A stretch of 64,000 nt of DNA from Umezawaea sp049997955 (lineage in GTDB: Bacteria > Actinomycetota > Actinomycetes > Mycobacteriales > Pseudonocardiaceae), in contig JAEBDY010000009.1 of the NCBI GenBank assembly GCA_049997955.1, positions 124,001 to 188,000 of the forward strand, written 5' to 3'. Below, piece by piece: positions 57,490 through 64,000 of the stretch. The translations under genes and the position numbers were made by a program. Each line of letters starts with the position of its first letter. Positions within the stretch are counted from its first letter, which is position 1. Below the pieces are notes generated by a model. That model saw nothing but the letters and a program-made list of their open reading frames with translations, searched no databases and was not told where the DNA came from.

Positions 57490-58610
57490 GACCTACGCTC
57501 CCAGAACGCCGGACCCACGGCTTCGATGAAGTCACCGCGAGCGATCAAGTATCCGTCCTCGTCCACCGTGATCGGCAGCTGCGGCAGGGCACGGGTGGCC
57601 GGACCGAACCGCGGCTTCGCGTAGTGGAAGACGTCGAACTGCGACTGGTGGCACGGGCAGAGGAGCAAACCGGTCTGCTGCTCGTACAACGAGGTCGGAC
57701 AGCCCAAGTGGGTGCAGATCTTCGAGTACGCGTAGAAGTCACCGTAGTTGAAATCTTCCTGACCTGCACGCTTGACGACCGGCTGACCGGGTCGCAGGCG
57801 GATCAGCATGACCGGGCCGTCGGCGCTCTTGATGGCGTGGACGAGGGCGTCCTCGTCGTCCCGCTCGGACTCGCGGAACGGGAAGACGGTCTCGAAACCG
57901 CCCGCTTCGAGGTCCTCCGGGCGGACCAGCTCGACCTCGTGGAACCTGCCGGTGTGGCGGCGCAGGTAGACCTTCTCGCCGTTCTCCGGCTTCCAGGCGG
58001 TGTGCCAGAGCGACTTGGAGCTCTCGCTGTCCTGCCACGGGTTCTTGATCAGACCGCCGAGCGGGACGGCCAGCACGCCGAGGCCGAAGATGCCCGCGCC
58101 GAGACCCGCGGTCTTCTTGATCAGCGAACGGCGGCCCAGCGTGCTGCGCTCACCGGCGTCCGCCAGTTCCGCGAGCACCGTGGCCTGGTCGACCTTGGGC
58201 GACGGGCCGTCGTGGCGCTGCTGCACCGCGAGCTCGTCCGGGATGAACTTCTTGGTGTAGAGCAGCGCGCCCACACCGAGACCCAGGATCGCGATGCCCA
58301 GCGTGGCGCCGATGACCGGGTTGTACAGGCTGTAGAGCAGGTGGCGGTCGGTGCCGGGGGCCTCGTAGCGCCACGGCCAGAAGAGGAACGCGGCCAGGAA
58401 GGCGACACCGCCCAGAGCGGCGATCAGGAACCAGAGCGCGACCACGCGCTCGGCGCGCTTCTCGGCGCGGGTGCCCTTGACGGGCCACTTGTCCTCGTAG
58501 TGGACGAGTTCGACGCCGTCCATCTTCAGGCCGAGCCTGACCAGCTCGTCCCTGCTCATCTTGTCGAGCTCGTCCTCGGTGGGAAGCTCGATCGGCGTGT
58601 CGCCGCTCAT
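57486..58610 (-). CDS. qcrA: Cytochrome bc1 complex Rieske iron-sulfur subunit
   Basis: A 374-aa Rieske protein. It has three membrane spans (FLIAALGGVAFLAAFLFWPW, IGATLGIAILGLGVGALLY, LGAGIFGLGVLAVPLGGLI), as in mycobacterial QcrA, and a twin-arginine-like RRSLIKKTAGLG before the third. The periplasmic 2Fe-2S domain has CTHLGCPTSLYEQ and LLCPCHQSQFDVF, supplying two Cys and two His ligands plus the disulfide pair. Its start overlaps qcrC (ATGA) and its stop overlaps qcrB. Confidence 0.97.
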   Translation of the reverse strand: MSGDTPIELPTEDELDKMSRDELVRLGLKMDGVELVHYEDKWPVKGTRAEKRAERVVALWFLIAALGGVAFLAAFLFWPWRYEAPGTDRHLLYSLYNPVIGATLGIAILGLGVGALLYTKKFIPDELAVQQRHDGPSPKVDQATVLAELADAGERSTLGRRSLIKKTAGLGAGIFGLGVLAVPLGGLIKNPWQDSESSKSLWHTAWKPENGEKVYLRRHTGRFHEVELVRPEDLEAGGFETVFPFRESERDDEDALVHAIKSADGPVMLIRLRPGQPVVKRAGQEDFNYGDFYAYSKICTHLGCPTSLYEQQTGLLLCPCHQSQFDVFHYAKPRFGPATRALPQLPITVDEDGYLIARGDFIEAVGPAFWERRS

Positions 58611-59413
58611 GCCTTGGCTCCGATCCAGAGGGTCACGCCGATCAGGGCGGCGATTCCCACGATGAACGCGATCAGACCCTCGGATACGGGCCCCAGCCCG
58701 CCGAGGGCGGCACCACCGGGGTTGTTGTTCCCGTCGGCGACCGACTTGATGTACGCGATGACGTCCTTCTTCTCCTCCGGCGTGAGCTGCCGGTCGGAGA
58801 ACTTCGGCATGTTCTGCGGGCCCGTGAGCATCGCGGTGTACATCTGCTCCTCGGTCACGCCGTCCAGATCGGGCGCGAACTTGCCGGACGACAGAGCGCC
58901 GCCGCGACCGGTGAAGTTGTGGCAGGCCGCGCAGTTGAGGCGGAACAGCTCGCCACCGCGGGCGGGTTCGTCGCCGCGCAGCGCCTGGCCGGACTCCTCG
59001 GGCCTCTCGGGGCCGCCGCCCTTGGACTGGATGAACGCGCCGAGCGCGTCGATCTCCTCGGGGGTGAACTTCACCGGCTTGCGCAGGGCCTGGGCCTCCT
59101 GGCGCGCCATGGGCATGCGGCCGGTAGAGACCTGGAAGTACACCGCGGCGTCGCCGACGCCGATGAGGCTCGGGCCGCGGTCCTTGACACCGTCGAGCGC
59201 CGTGCCGTGGCAGCTCAGGCAGGTGTTGTTGTAGAGCTGCTCACCCTGCCGCACCAGGGCCGGGTCGTCCTGCGCCTGGGCGGTCTGCGGGTTCGGCGCG
59301 AGCGCCGTGAACAGAAAGCCCGCGCTGAGCAGCGCGAACCCGAGCGCGAGGAGGCCCGAGATCCGCCTGCGCAGCTTGGTGCGCGTCCGGGCCCTCTTGG
59401 TGTTGGTGGTCAT
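58607..59413 (-). CDS. qcrC: Cytochrome bc1 complex dihaem cytochrome c subunit
   Basis: A 268-aa fused dihaem cytochrome cc. N-terminal membrane anchor/signal (LLALGFALLSAGFLFTALAP), haem site 1 CLSCHGTALDGV, haem site 2 CAACHNFTGRGG with distal Met residues (GRMPMARQ, NMPKFSD), and a C-terminal transmembrane helix (LIAFIVGIAALIGVTLWIGA). The dihaem protein hands electrons directly to the CuA site of CtaC in the supercomplex, replacing a soluble cytochrome c. It is 48 nt downstream of ctaE. Confidence 0.97.
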   Translation of the reverse strand: MTTNTKRARTRTKLRRRISGLLALGFALLSAGFLFTALAPNPQTAQAQDDPALVRQGEQLYNNTCLSCHGTALDGVKDRGPSLIGVGDAAVYFQVSTGRMPMARQEAQALRKPVKFTPEEIDALGAFIQSKGGGPERPEESGQALRGDEPARGGELFRLNCAACHNFTGRGGALSSGKFAPDLDGVTEEQMYTAMLTGPQNMPKFSDRQLTPEEKKDVIAYIKSVADGNNNPGGAALGGLGPVSEGLIAFIVGIAALIGVTLWIGAKA

Positions 59414-59461
59414 GTGTGCGGCAACCCTTGCTGTCAGTTCGGGGCTCGTGCTCGTGGTGGG

Positions 59462-60070
59462 TCAGGGCACGACGTAGATGACGGCGAACAGGCCGATCCA
59501 GACGACGTCGACGAAGTGCCAGTAGTACGACACGACGATCGCGGAGGTCGCCTGCGCCGGGGTGAACTTGCTCAGCTTGGTGCGGATGAGCAGGTACCCG
59601 AACGCGATCAGGCCACCGATCACGTGCAGACCGTGGAAGCCGGTGGTGAGGAAGAAGACGGTGCCGTACGCGGACGACGGGATCGTCGTGCCGTGGTGCA
59701 CCAGCTCGTAGTACTCCCCGGCCTGACCAGCGACGAAGATCGCGCCCATGATCAGCGTCACCACGTACCAGCGGCGCAGACCGAAGACGTCGCCGCGCTC
59801 GGCGGCGAACACTCCCCACTGACAGGTGAAGGAGGAGGCCACCAGGATCACCGTGAAGAACAGGGCGTACGGCCTGTTCAGCTCGGTCGGCTCCGGGGGC
59901 CAGGCACCTTCGTTCTGGGCCTTCACCGTGAAGAACATGGCGAAGAGCCCGGCGAAGAACATGAGCTCACTGGACAGCCAAACGATCGTGCCGACGCTGA
60001 CCATGTTCGGGCGGTTCAGCGAGTGCACGCGCTGGCCGGTGGAGGGCGCTGCCGTTGTCACATGACGCAT
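59462..60070 (-). CDS. ctaE: Cytochrome c oxidase subunit III
   Basis: A 202-aa, five-span subunit III of the aa3 oxidase: IVWLSSELMFFAGLFAMFF, YALFFTVILVASSFTCQWGV, WYVVTLIMGAIFVAGQAGEY, AYGTVFFLTTGFHGLHVIGG with the conserved His, and VSYYWHFVDVVWIGLFAVIY. It lacks the first two helices of mitochondrial COX3, as usual for this group. Start ATG 60070. First gene of the ctaE-qcrC-qcrA-qcrB operon; divergent from the small ORF at 60164. Confidence 0.96.
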   Translation of the reverse strand: MRHVTTAAPSTGQRVHSLNRPNMVSVGTIVWLSSELMFFAGLFAMFFTVKAQNEGAWPPEPTELNRPYALFFTVILVASSFTCQWGVFAAERGDVFGLRRWYVVTLIMGAIFVAGQAGEYYELVHHGTTIPSSAYGTVFFLTTGFHGLHVIGGLIAFGYLLIRTKLSKFTPAQATSAIVVSYYWHFVDVVWIGLFAVIYVVP

Positions 60071-60163
60071 TATTGCTTGCAGGTTTTCCGTCCGCCCATC
60101 GGGTCCGACCGGGACGAACGGCGGGGCGACCGGCGTCGGGACCACGGAGGGTGGGCGAATCGC

Positions 60164-60568
60164 ATGGGACTGCTGCTCTGGTTGCGCGAACGGCTCCGGG
60201 GGGATCGGGAACCCGAACTCCTGACCGGATCCCCCGGCCTCGTCGTGGTGGTCGAGGCGTTCGACCCGGCGGAGGCGGACTCGGCCGTCCTGGCCCGCTC
60301 GCCGCGCTGGCGGCCGGACCGGCCCGCGGTGCTGCGCCACCACCTCGTACTGCCCCCTGACCAGGTGGAACACGCCTCGACGGTGCTCGCGCAGGACGGC
60401 TACGAGCTGCGTCCGAGCGACCGCGGACCCGATCACCTGGAGGCCGTCCGCGTGCAGCTGCTGGACGCGCTGCACTGCTCGCAGGAGCGTTCGCGGATGG
60501 CGGGCCTGGCCCAGCGGCTCGGGGGTGACGCACCGGGGTGGGATGCGCTGCAACCGGAGCCCGGCTAG
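60164..60568 (+). CDS. Hypothetical 134-aa protein
   Basis: Starts MGLLLWLRERLRGDREPELL and continues GLVVVVEAFDPAEADSAVLA, RPAVLRHHLVLPPDQVEHAS and HLEAVRVQLLDALHCSQERS. It is a small alpha/beta protein with no signal or membrane span. Divergent from ctaE across 93 bp. No family recognised; normal GC-rich codon use supports it as real. Confidence 0.65.
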   Translation: MGLLLWLRERLRGDREPELLTGSPGLVVVVEAFDPAEADSAVLARSPRWRPDRPAVLRHHLVLPPDQVEHASTVLAQDGYELRPSDRGPDHLEAVRVQLLDALHCSQERSRMAGLAQRLGGDAPGWDALQPEPG

Positions 60569-60619
60569 GCCGATAGCATCGCCACACCTGGTCACCCGAC
60601 CCGCCGGAGGATCGTCCCC

Positions 60620-61033
60620 ATGAGCACGCAGACAACGAAGATCCTGGTGTTCAGCCACCGCCCAGAGGTGCGTGAGACGATCATCACGGCCGTGGGTCGT
60701 CGTCCCGCCCCGGACCTGGGCAAGGTGGACTACATCGAGGTCGGCACGATCGCCGAGGTGCTGTACGAGGTGGACAACGGCCACGCCGACCTCCTCATCC
60801 TCGACGGCGAGGCCCAGCCGACCGGCGGCATGGGGCTGTCCCGCCAGCTGAAGAACGAGATCACCGACTGCCCTCCGATCGTGGTGTCGGTGCGCCGCCG
60901 GGACGACCGCTGGCTGGCGACGTGGTCGCAGGCCGACGCGGTGATCGTGCACCCGCTGGACCCGCTGGCCGCCGCCGAGACCGTGGCAGAGGTGCTGCGG
61001 ACCGCGGTGCCGCTCCCCGTCGTCCGCGGCTGA
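60620..61033 (+). CDS. Response-regulator-like receiver protein without effector domain
   Basis: A 137-aa protein with a CheY-like layout: KILVFSHRPEVRETIITAVG, GTIAEVLYEVDNGHADLLIL, then DGEAQPTGGMGLSRQL where the phospho-acceptor Asp would sit (LILDGE), PPIVVSVRRRDDRW in place of the Thr/Ser strand, and VIVHPLDPLAAAETVAEVL with Pro but no Lys after it. The acidic pair at the N-terminus is replaced by SHRP, so phosphorylation is doubtful. GGAGG lies 9 nt before ATG 60620. It probably forms an operon with trpD (10 nt gap). Confidence 0.78.
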   Translation: MSTQTTKILVFSHRPEVRETIITAVGRRPAPDLGKVDYIEVGTIAEVLYEVDNGHADLLILDGEAQPTGGMGLSRQLKNEITDCPPIVVSVRRRDDRWLATWSQADAVIVHPLDPLAAAETVAEVLRTAVPLPVVRG

Positions 61034-61043
61034 GCGGCTGGTC

Positions 61044-62093
61044 ATGTCCCGAACCTGGCCGTTGCTGCTGAACCAGCTCGTCGACAAGTCCGACCTCTCC
61101 GGTGACGACACCGGGTGGGCCATGGACCAGATCATGACCGGATCCGCGACGTCCGCCCAGATCGCCGCGTTCGTCGTGGCGCTGCGCTCCAAGGGTGAGA
61201 CCCCGGAGGAGGTCGACGGCTTCGCCACGATGATGCTGGAGCACGCGCGCCGCTTCACCGTGGACGTGCGGGCCGTGGACATCGTCGGCACCGGAGGCGA
61301 CAACTCCGGCTCCGTCAACATCTCCACGATGGCCGCGATCGTGACCGCCGCGGCGGGGGTGCCCGTGGTCAAGCACGGCAACCGCGCGGCGTCGTCGAAG
61401 TGCGGCACGGCCGACGTGCTGGAGGCGCTGGGCGTCGCGATCGACCTGCCGCCGCTGGGCGTGCAGACGACCGTCGCCGAACTCGGCGTCGGCTTCTGCT
61501 TCGCCCCGATCTTCCACCCCGCGCTGCGGTTCGCGGGCCCCACCCGCGGCGAGCTCGGCATCCCCACGGTGTTCAACCTGCTCGGCCCGCTGACGAACCC
61601 CGCGCAACCCGCGGTGGGTCTCGTGGGCTGCGCGCGGATCAACGCGGCGCCGCTGGTCGCCGGGGTGTTCGCCCGGCGCGGCAAGACCGCGCTCGTGGTG
61701 CGCGGCGACGACGGCCTGGACGAGATCACCACCACGACCACGACGTCGGTGTGGGTCGCCGACGGCGGAACCGTGCGCACCGACGTGATCGACCCCACGC
61801 GGCTCGGCGTGCGGCCCGCGCTGCCGGAGGACCTGCGCGGCGGGGACTCGGCGGTCAACGCCGAGGTCGTCCGCGAACTCCTGTCCGGCAAGCCGGGCGC
61901 GGTGCGCGACGCCGTGCTGATCAACGCGGCGGCCGCGATCGCCGCGCACGGCGGCCTGTCCGGTGATCTGCACGCCGACGTGGCGAGCGGTCTGGGCAGG
62001 GCGGCCGACGCCATCGACTCCGGCGCCGCGGCGGACCTGCTGCGACGGTGGGCCACGCGGTCCACCGAGCTGAAGGCCCAACCGGCCGACTAA
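61044..62093 (+). CDS. trpD: Anthranilate phosphoribosyltransferase
   Basis: A 349-aa TrpD, the second step of tryptophan synthesis (anthranilate plus PRPP). N-terminal helical domain with TSAQIAAFVVALRSKGETPE; PRPP loop DIVGTGGDNSGSVNIST; VKHGNRAASSKCGTADVLEA; anthranilate site FCFAPIFHPALRFAGPTRGE and GIPTVFNLLGPLTNPA; metal-binding RGDDGLDEITTTT. Full length. Same relative place as Rv2192c next to ctaE, although other trp genes are absent here. Confidence 0.96.
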   Translation: MSRTWPLLLNQLVDKSDLSGDDTGWAMDQIMTGSATSAQIAAFVVALRSKGETPEEVDGFATMMLEHARRFTVDVRAVDIVGTGGDNSGSVNISTMAAIVTAAAGVPVVKHGNRAASSKCGTADVLEALGVAIDLPPLGVQTTVAELGVGFCFAPIFHPALRFAGPTRGELGIPTVFNLLGPLTNPAQPAVGLVGCARINAAPLVAGVFARRGKTALVVRGDDGLDEITTTTTTSVWVADGGTVRTDVIDPTRLGVRPALPEDLRGGDSAVNAEVVRELLSGKPGAVRDAVLINAAAAIAAHGGLSGDLHADVASGLGRAADAIDSGAAADLLRRWATRSTELKAQPAD

Positions 62094-62246
62094 CTGCTCC
62101 ATTCGGGGAGTTCGGCGCCCGTTGGCTGAGGTTTCAGTCACTGGTTCACGCGCCCGCAACGATGCGGGTTCATGCTTGTACCCAACACTCCCAGCCAACG
62201 CGAGGCCGACTCATGGCGGCCGAGCCCTCCGAGCGAGCGAGGAGAA

Positions 62247-62921
62247 ATGACCCTGCTGTCCACGGTCATGACGCGAGTGGTCTCACCCATCGCGCGGATG
62301 GTGTACCGACCGACGGTCGAGGGCCTGGAGAACATCCCCGGCACAGGACCCGTGATCCTGGCGGCGAACCACCTGTCCTTCGTCGACAGCATGATCATCC
62401 CGATCGTCGTGCCGCGGCGGGTGTACTTCCTCGCGAAGGCCGAGTACTTCGAGGGCACCGGCGTGCGCGGCGCGCTGTCGCGCTGGTTCTTCACCGGCAT
62501 GGGCAACATCCCGGTGCACCGGGGTCGGGGCCGGTCGGCCCGCGACTCGCTGGACACCGTGATCAAGGTGCTCGCCGACGGCGAGGCGTTCGGCATCTAC
62601 CCCGAGGGCACCAGGTCGTTGGACGGCATGCTGCACCGCGGTCGCACGGGCGTGGCGCGGATCGCGCTGGAGTCCGGTGCGCCGGTCGTGCCGATCGGTC
62701 TCGTCGGCACGGACAAGGTCATGGCGGTCGGCCGGAAGCTGCCGCGGGTCGTGCCCGTGACGGTGCGGTTCGGCAAGCCGTTGGACTTCTCCCGCTACGC
62801 GGGCATGCAGGACTCGCTGCCGGTGCTTCGGTCGGTGACCGACCAGATCGTCTACAACATCCTGGAGCTGTCGGGTCAGGACTACGTGGACAACTACCAG
62901 GCGAGCGCCACCGCCGCCTGA
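62247..62921 (+). CDS. Second PlsC-type 1-acylglycerol-3-phosphate acyltransferase
   Basis: A 224-aa acyltransferase paralogous to the gene at 34979: NHLSFVDSM (HX4D), AKAEYFEGTGVRGALSRWFF, GIYPEGTRSLDGMLHRGRTG, PVVPIGLVGTDKVM and the shared C-terminal VLRSVTDQIVYNILELSGQD. GAGGAG lies 6 nt upstream of ATG 62247, which excludes the longer frame from 62172. The two copies share the downstream Y-V-D motif, so one arose by duplication inside this conserved block. It probably differs in acyl or acceptor preference, which cannot be seen. Confidence 0.9.
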   Translation: MTLLSTVMTRVVSPIARMVYRPTVEGLENIPGTGPVILAANHLSFVDSMIIPIVVPRRVYFLAKAEYFEGTGVRGALSRWFFTGMGNIPVHRGRGRSARDSLDTVIKVLADGEAFGIYPEGTRSLDGMLHRGRTGVARIALESGAPVVPIGLVGTDKVMAVGRKLPRVVPVTVRFGKPLDFSRYAGMQDSLPVLRSVTDQIVYNILELSGQDYVDNYQASATAA

Positions 62922-62934
62922 TCGTCCCGTCGAC

Positions 62935-62975
62935 GCGAAGAGGGCCACCCCGGACTTCCGGGGTGGCCCTCTCGC
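62935..62975. terminator. Bidirectional terminator (plsC paralogue / ctaF)
   Basis: AGAGGGCCACCCCGGA (62939-62954), loop CT, TCCGGGGTGGCCCTCT (62957-62972), with further GCG/CGC pairing outside. It sits between convergent genes. Confidence 0.85.
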
Positions 62976-63003
62976 TGTCGTTCGGGTGCTGCTCGCAGCG
63001 GTG

Positions 63004-63402
63004 CTACTCGTGGCTGGGGCCCGTGTGGTACTCGAACACGAGACCGCCGATGGTGATCAGGAGCAGCACGACCGCCATCACCAGCAGCCAGATGTGCCAG
63101 AACGCCATCGCCACGCCCGCCACGGCGGCCGAACCGGCGAGCGCGATCGGCCAGTAGCTGCCGGGGCTGAAGAAGCCCAGGTCGCCTGCGCCATCGCTGA
63201 TCTCCGCGTTCGGGTTGTCCTCCGGGCGCTGCTCGATGCGCCGCGACACGAACCGGAAGTAGGTGCCGACGATCAACGCCAGCCCACCGGTCAGCGCCAG
63301 CGCCACGGTACCCACGGGCTCCTTGGACCAGACGCCGTAGACCACGGCCACCAGGAACGAGAAGACGGTGATCAAGTCAAAAATCCGGGCTTCGACCTTC
63401 AT
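63004..63402 (-). CDS. ctaF: Cytochrome c oxidase subunit IV (actinobacterial CtaF)
   Basis: A 132-aa four-span subunit specific to actinobacterial aa3 oxidase: MKVEARIFDLITVFSFLVAV, VGTVALALTGGLALIVGTYF, an acidic loop QRPEDNPNAEISDGAGDLGF, YWPIALAGSAAVAGVAMAFW and HIWLLVMAVVLLLITIGGLV. It stabilises the oxidase in the bc1-aa3 supercomplex. It lies 36 nt downstream of ctaC, as Rv2199c with Rv2200c. Confidence 0.94.
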   Translation of the reverse strand: MKVEARIFDLITVFSFLVAVVYGVWSKEPVGTVALALTGGLALIVGTYFRFVSRRIEQRPEDNPNAEISDGAGDLGFFSPGSYWPIALAGSAAVAGVAMAFWHIWLLVMAVVLLLITIGGLVFEYHTGPSHE

Positions 63403-63438
63403 GGGGTTGTTCCTCGCTCTCCGCGCTCGCTACCCGGA

Positions 63439-64000
63439 CTACTTCGAGCCGCCGCCGGACGCCTCGCGGGCGGTCCGATCGGTGTTGAAGGGCTCGGTGG
63501 TGGTCGCGTGCGGCGTGCACCAGTCGGCGCAGTTCAGCTCGGTGAGAGCCTCGGCGGCCGTGTAAGTCCTGCCGGTCTGCTCGTTGACCTGCTGGCGCAG
63601 CTTGATGTACCGGTCGAAGTCGGCGGACTCCAGCGCCCGGACCTCGAAGTTCATCACCGAGTGGTAGGTGCCGCACAGCTCGGCGCAACGACCCACGAAC
63701 GAACCGGGACGGTCGATCCGGTCGATCTGGAAGACGTTGTCCTGGTTGTTCTTCTCCGGTGCGGGGAAGACGTCCCGCTTGAAGTGGAACTCCGGCACGA
63801 AGAACGAGTGGATCACGTCGGTCGACCTCAGCGTGAAGCGGATCGACTTGCCGGCGGGGAGCACCAGCAGCGGCACCTCGCCGGAGTTGCCGATGGTCCG
63901 CACCGCCTCGTTGGTGTCCTCCGCCTTGAAGCCCGGGTACTGGAACTCCCAGTTCCACTGGAACGCGATCACGTCGACCGTGACGTCAGCGGGCTTCGAC
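63439..64000 (-). CDS. ctaC: Cytochrome c oxidase subunit II (N-terminus beyond the right edge)
   Basis: The visible ~187 residues are the periplasmic cupredoxin domain of subunit II: DVIAFQWNWEFQYPGF, STDVIHSFFVPEFHFKRDVF, then the CuA site CAELCGTYHSVMNFEV with two Cys, His and Met. The C-terminal extension ends DWCTPHATTTEP...GGGSK. The reading frame stays open to the window edge, so the signal and two membrane helices lie outside. It accepts electrons from QcrC. Confidence 0.95.
   Translation of the reverse strand, partial: SKPADVTVDVIAFQWNWEFQYPGFKAEDTNEAVRTIGNSGEVPLLVLPAGKSIRFTLRSTDVIHSFFVPEFHFKRDVFPAPEKNNQDNVFQIDRIDRPGSFVGRCAELCGTYHSVMNFEVRALESADFDRYIKLRQQVNEQTGRTYTAAEALTELNCADWCTPHATTTEPFNTDRTAREASGGGSK

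Noticed and set aside
59462..62065. An 867-aa minus-strand frame including ctaE
   Set aside because: Only the last 202 residues match CtaE. The rest is the antisense of trpD and the receiver-like gene and lies beyond the natural ATG at 60070.
62172..62246. N-terminal extension of the second PlsC
   Set aside because: GAGGAG 6 nt before ATG 62247 defines the start, and the extra 25 residues do not resemble PlsC.
1..64000. CRISPR arrays, tRNA or rRNA genes
   Set aside because: No regularly spaced identical repeats with unique spacers, no T-loop/acceptor pattern and no rRNA-like stretch were seen. The tandem repeats at 10635-10814 have no spacers.

Overview
The window is high-GC actinobacterial chromosome with no sign of plasmid or phage. 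Mycothiol-type enzymes, PASTA kinase signalling, phosphatidylinositol mannoside and lipomannan glycosyltransferases, an actinobacterial qcrCAB-ctaE set and an AfsR/SARP regulator point to a Pseudonocardiaceae-like actinomycete of the Saccharothrix/Lentzea/Actinosynnema type. That placement is inferred from gene content; no 16S rRNA is present.

Layout. Positions 1-10.1 kb hold recX, recA, a DUF3046 gene, a 41-aa membrane peptide, an MFS transporter, a membrane-anchored Hsp70-like protein and the giant helicase lhr. Positions 10.1-20.3 kb are accessory: an exported protein, a repeat-rich non-coding tract, an ACC deaminase with a GntR regulator, a VOC protein, a PhoD-like phosphatase, an IS5 remnant, a LexA-box operon (HEPN protein plus mycothiol-dependent DinB-like enzyme), a YbaK-type deacylase, a GNAT protein and a DUF885 protein. 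From 20.4 kb to the right edge the order closely follows the Mycobacterium tuberculosis block Rv2171-Rv2200c, as I remember it: lppM, metF, prenyl synthase, mptA-like, Rv2175c-like, pknL-like, aroG, exoribonuclease AS, plsC, ArsA-like, two SRPBCC genes, fadD15, pimB, NlpC/P60, DEDDh-UvrC-like, trpD, ctaE, qcrC, qcrA, qcrB, ctaF, ctaC. Insertions break this block: crtI, vapBC, DUF2891, a PPi-type phosphofructokinase, a ROK kinase, a SARP regulator, NYN and DUF1963 genes, and a second plsC.

How the genes work together. Cell-envelope mannosylation (mptA-like, pimB), acyl-lipid synthesis (two plsC, fadD15), PASTA kinase signalling to an Rv2175c-type DNA-binding protein and the bc1-aa3 respiratory branch form the conserved core.

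The clearest regulatory theme is DNA damage. recA carries both a LexA box and a PafBC-type promoter (TTGTCRGTG-N8-TANNNT). lhr and the DEDDh-UvrC-like gene have PafBC-type promoters placed so that transcripts would begin at or beside the start codon. The HEPN/DinB-like operon has a perfect LexA palindrome. Three more PafBC-like promoters have no recognisable gene behind them and sit beside repeats or an IS remnant.

Other points of note are a candidate c-di-AMP (ydaO-type) riboswitch before the NlpC/P60 gene, crtE/crtI-type genes without crtB, a frameshifted DUF1963 gene and several long perfect inverted repeats between genes.
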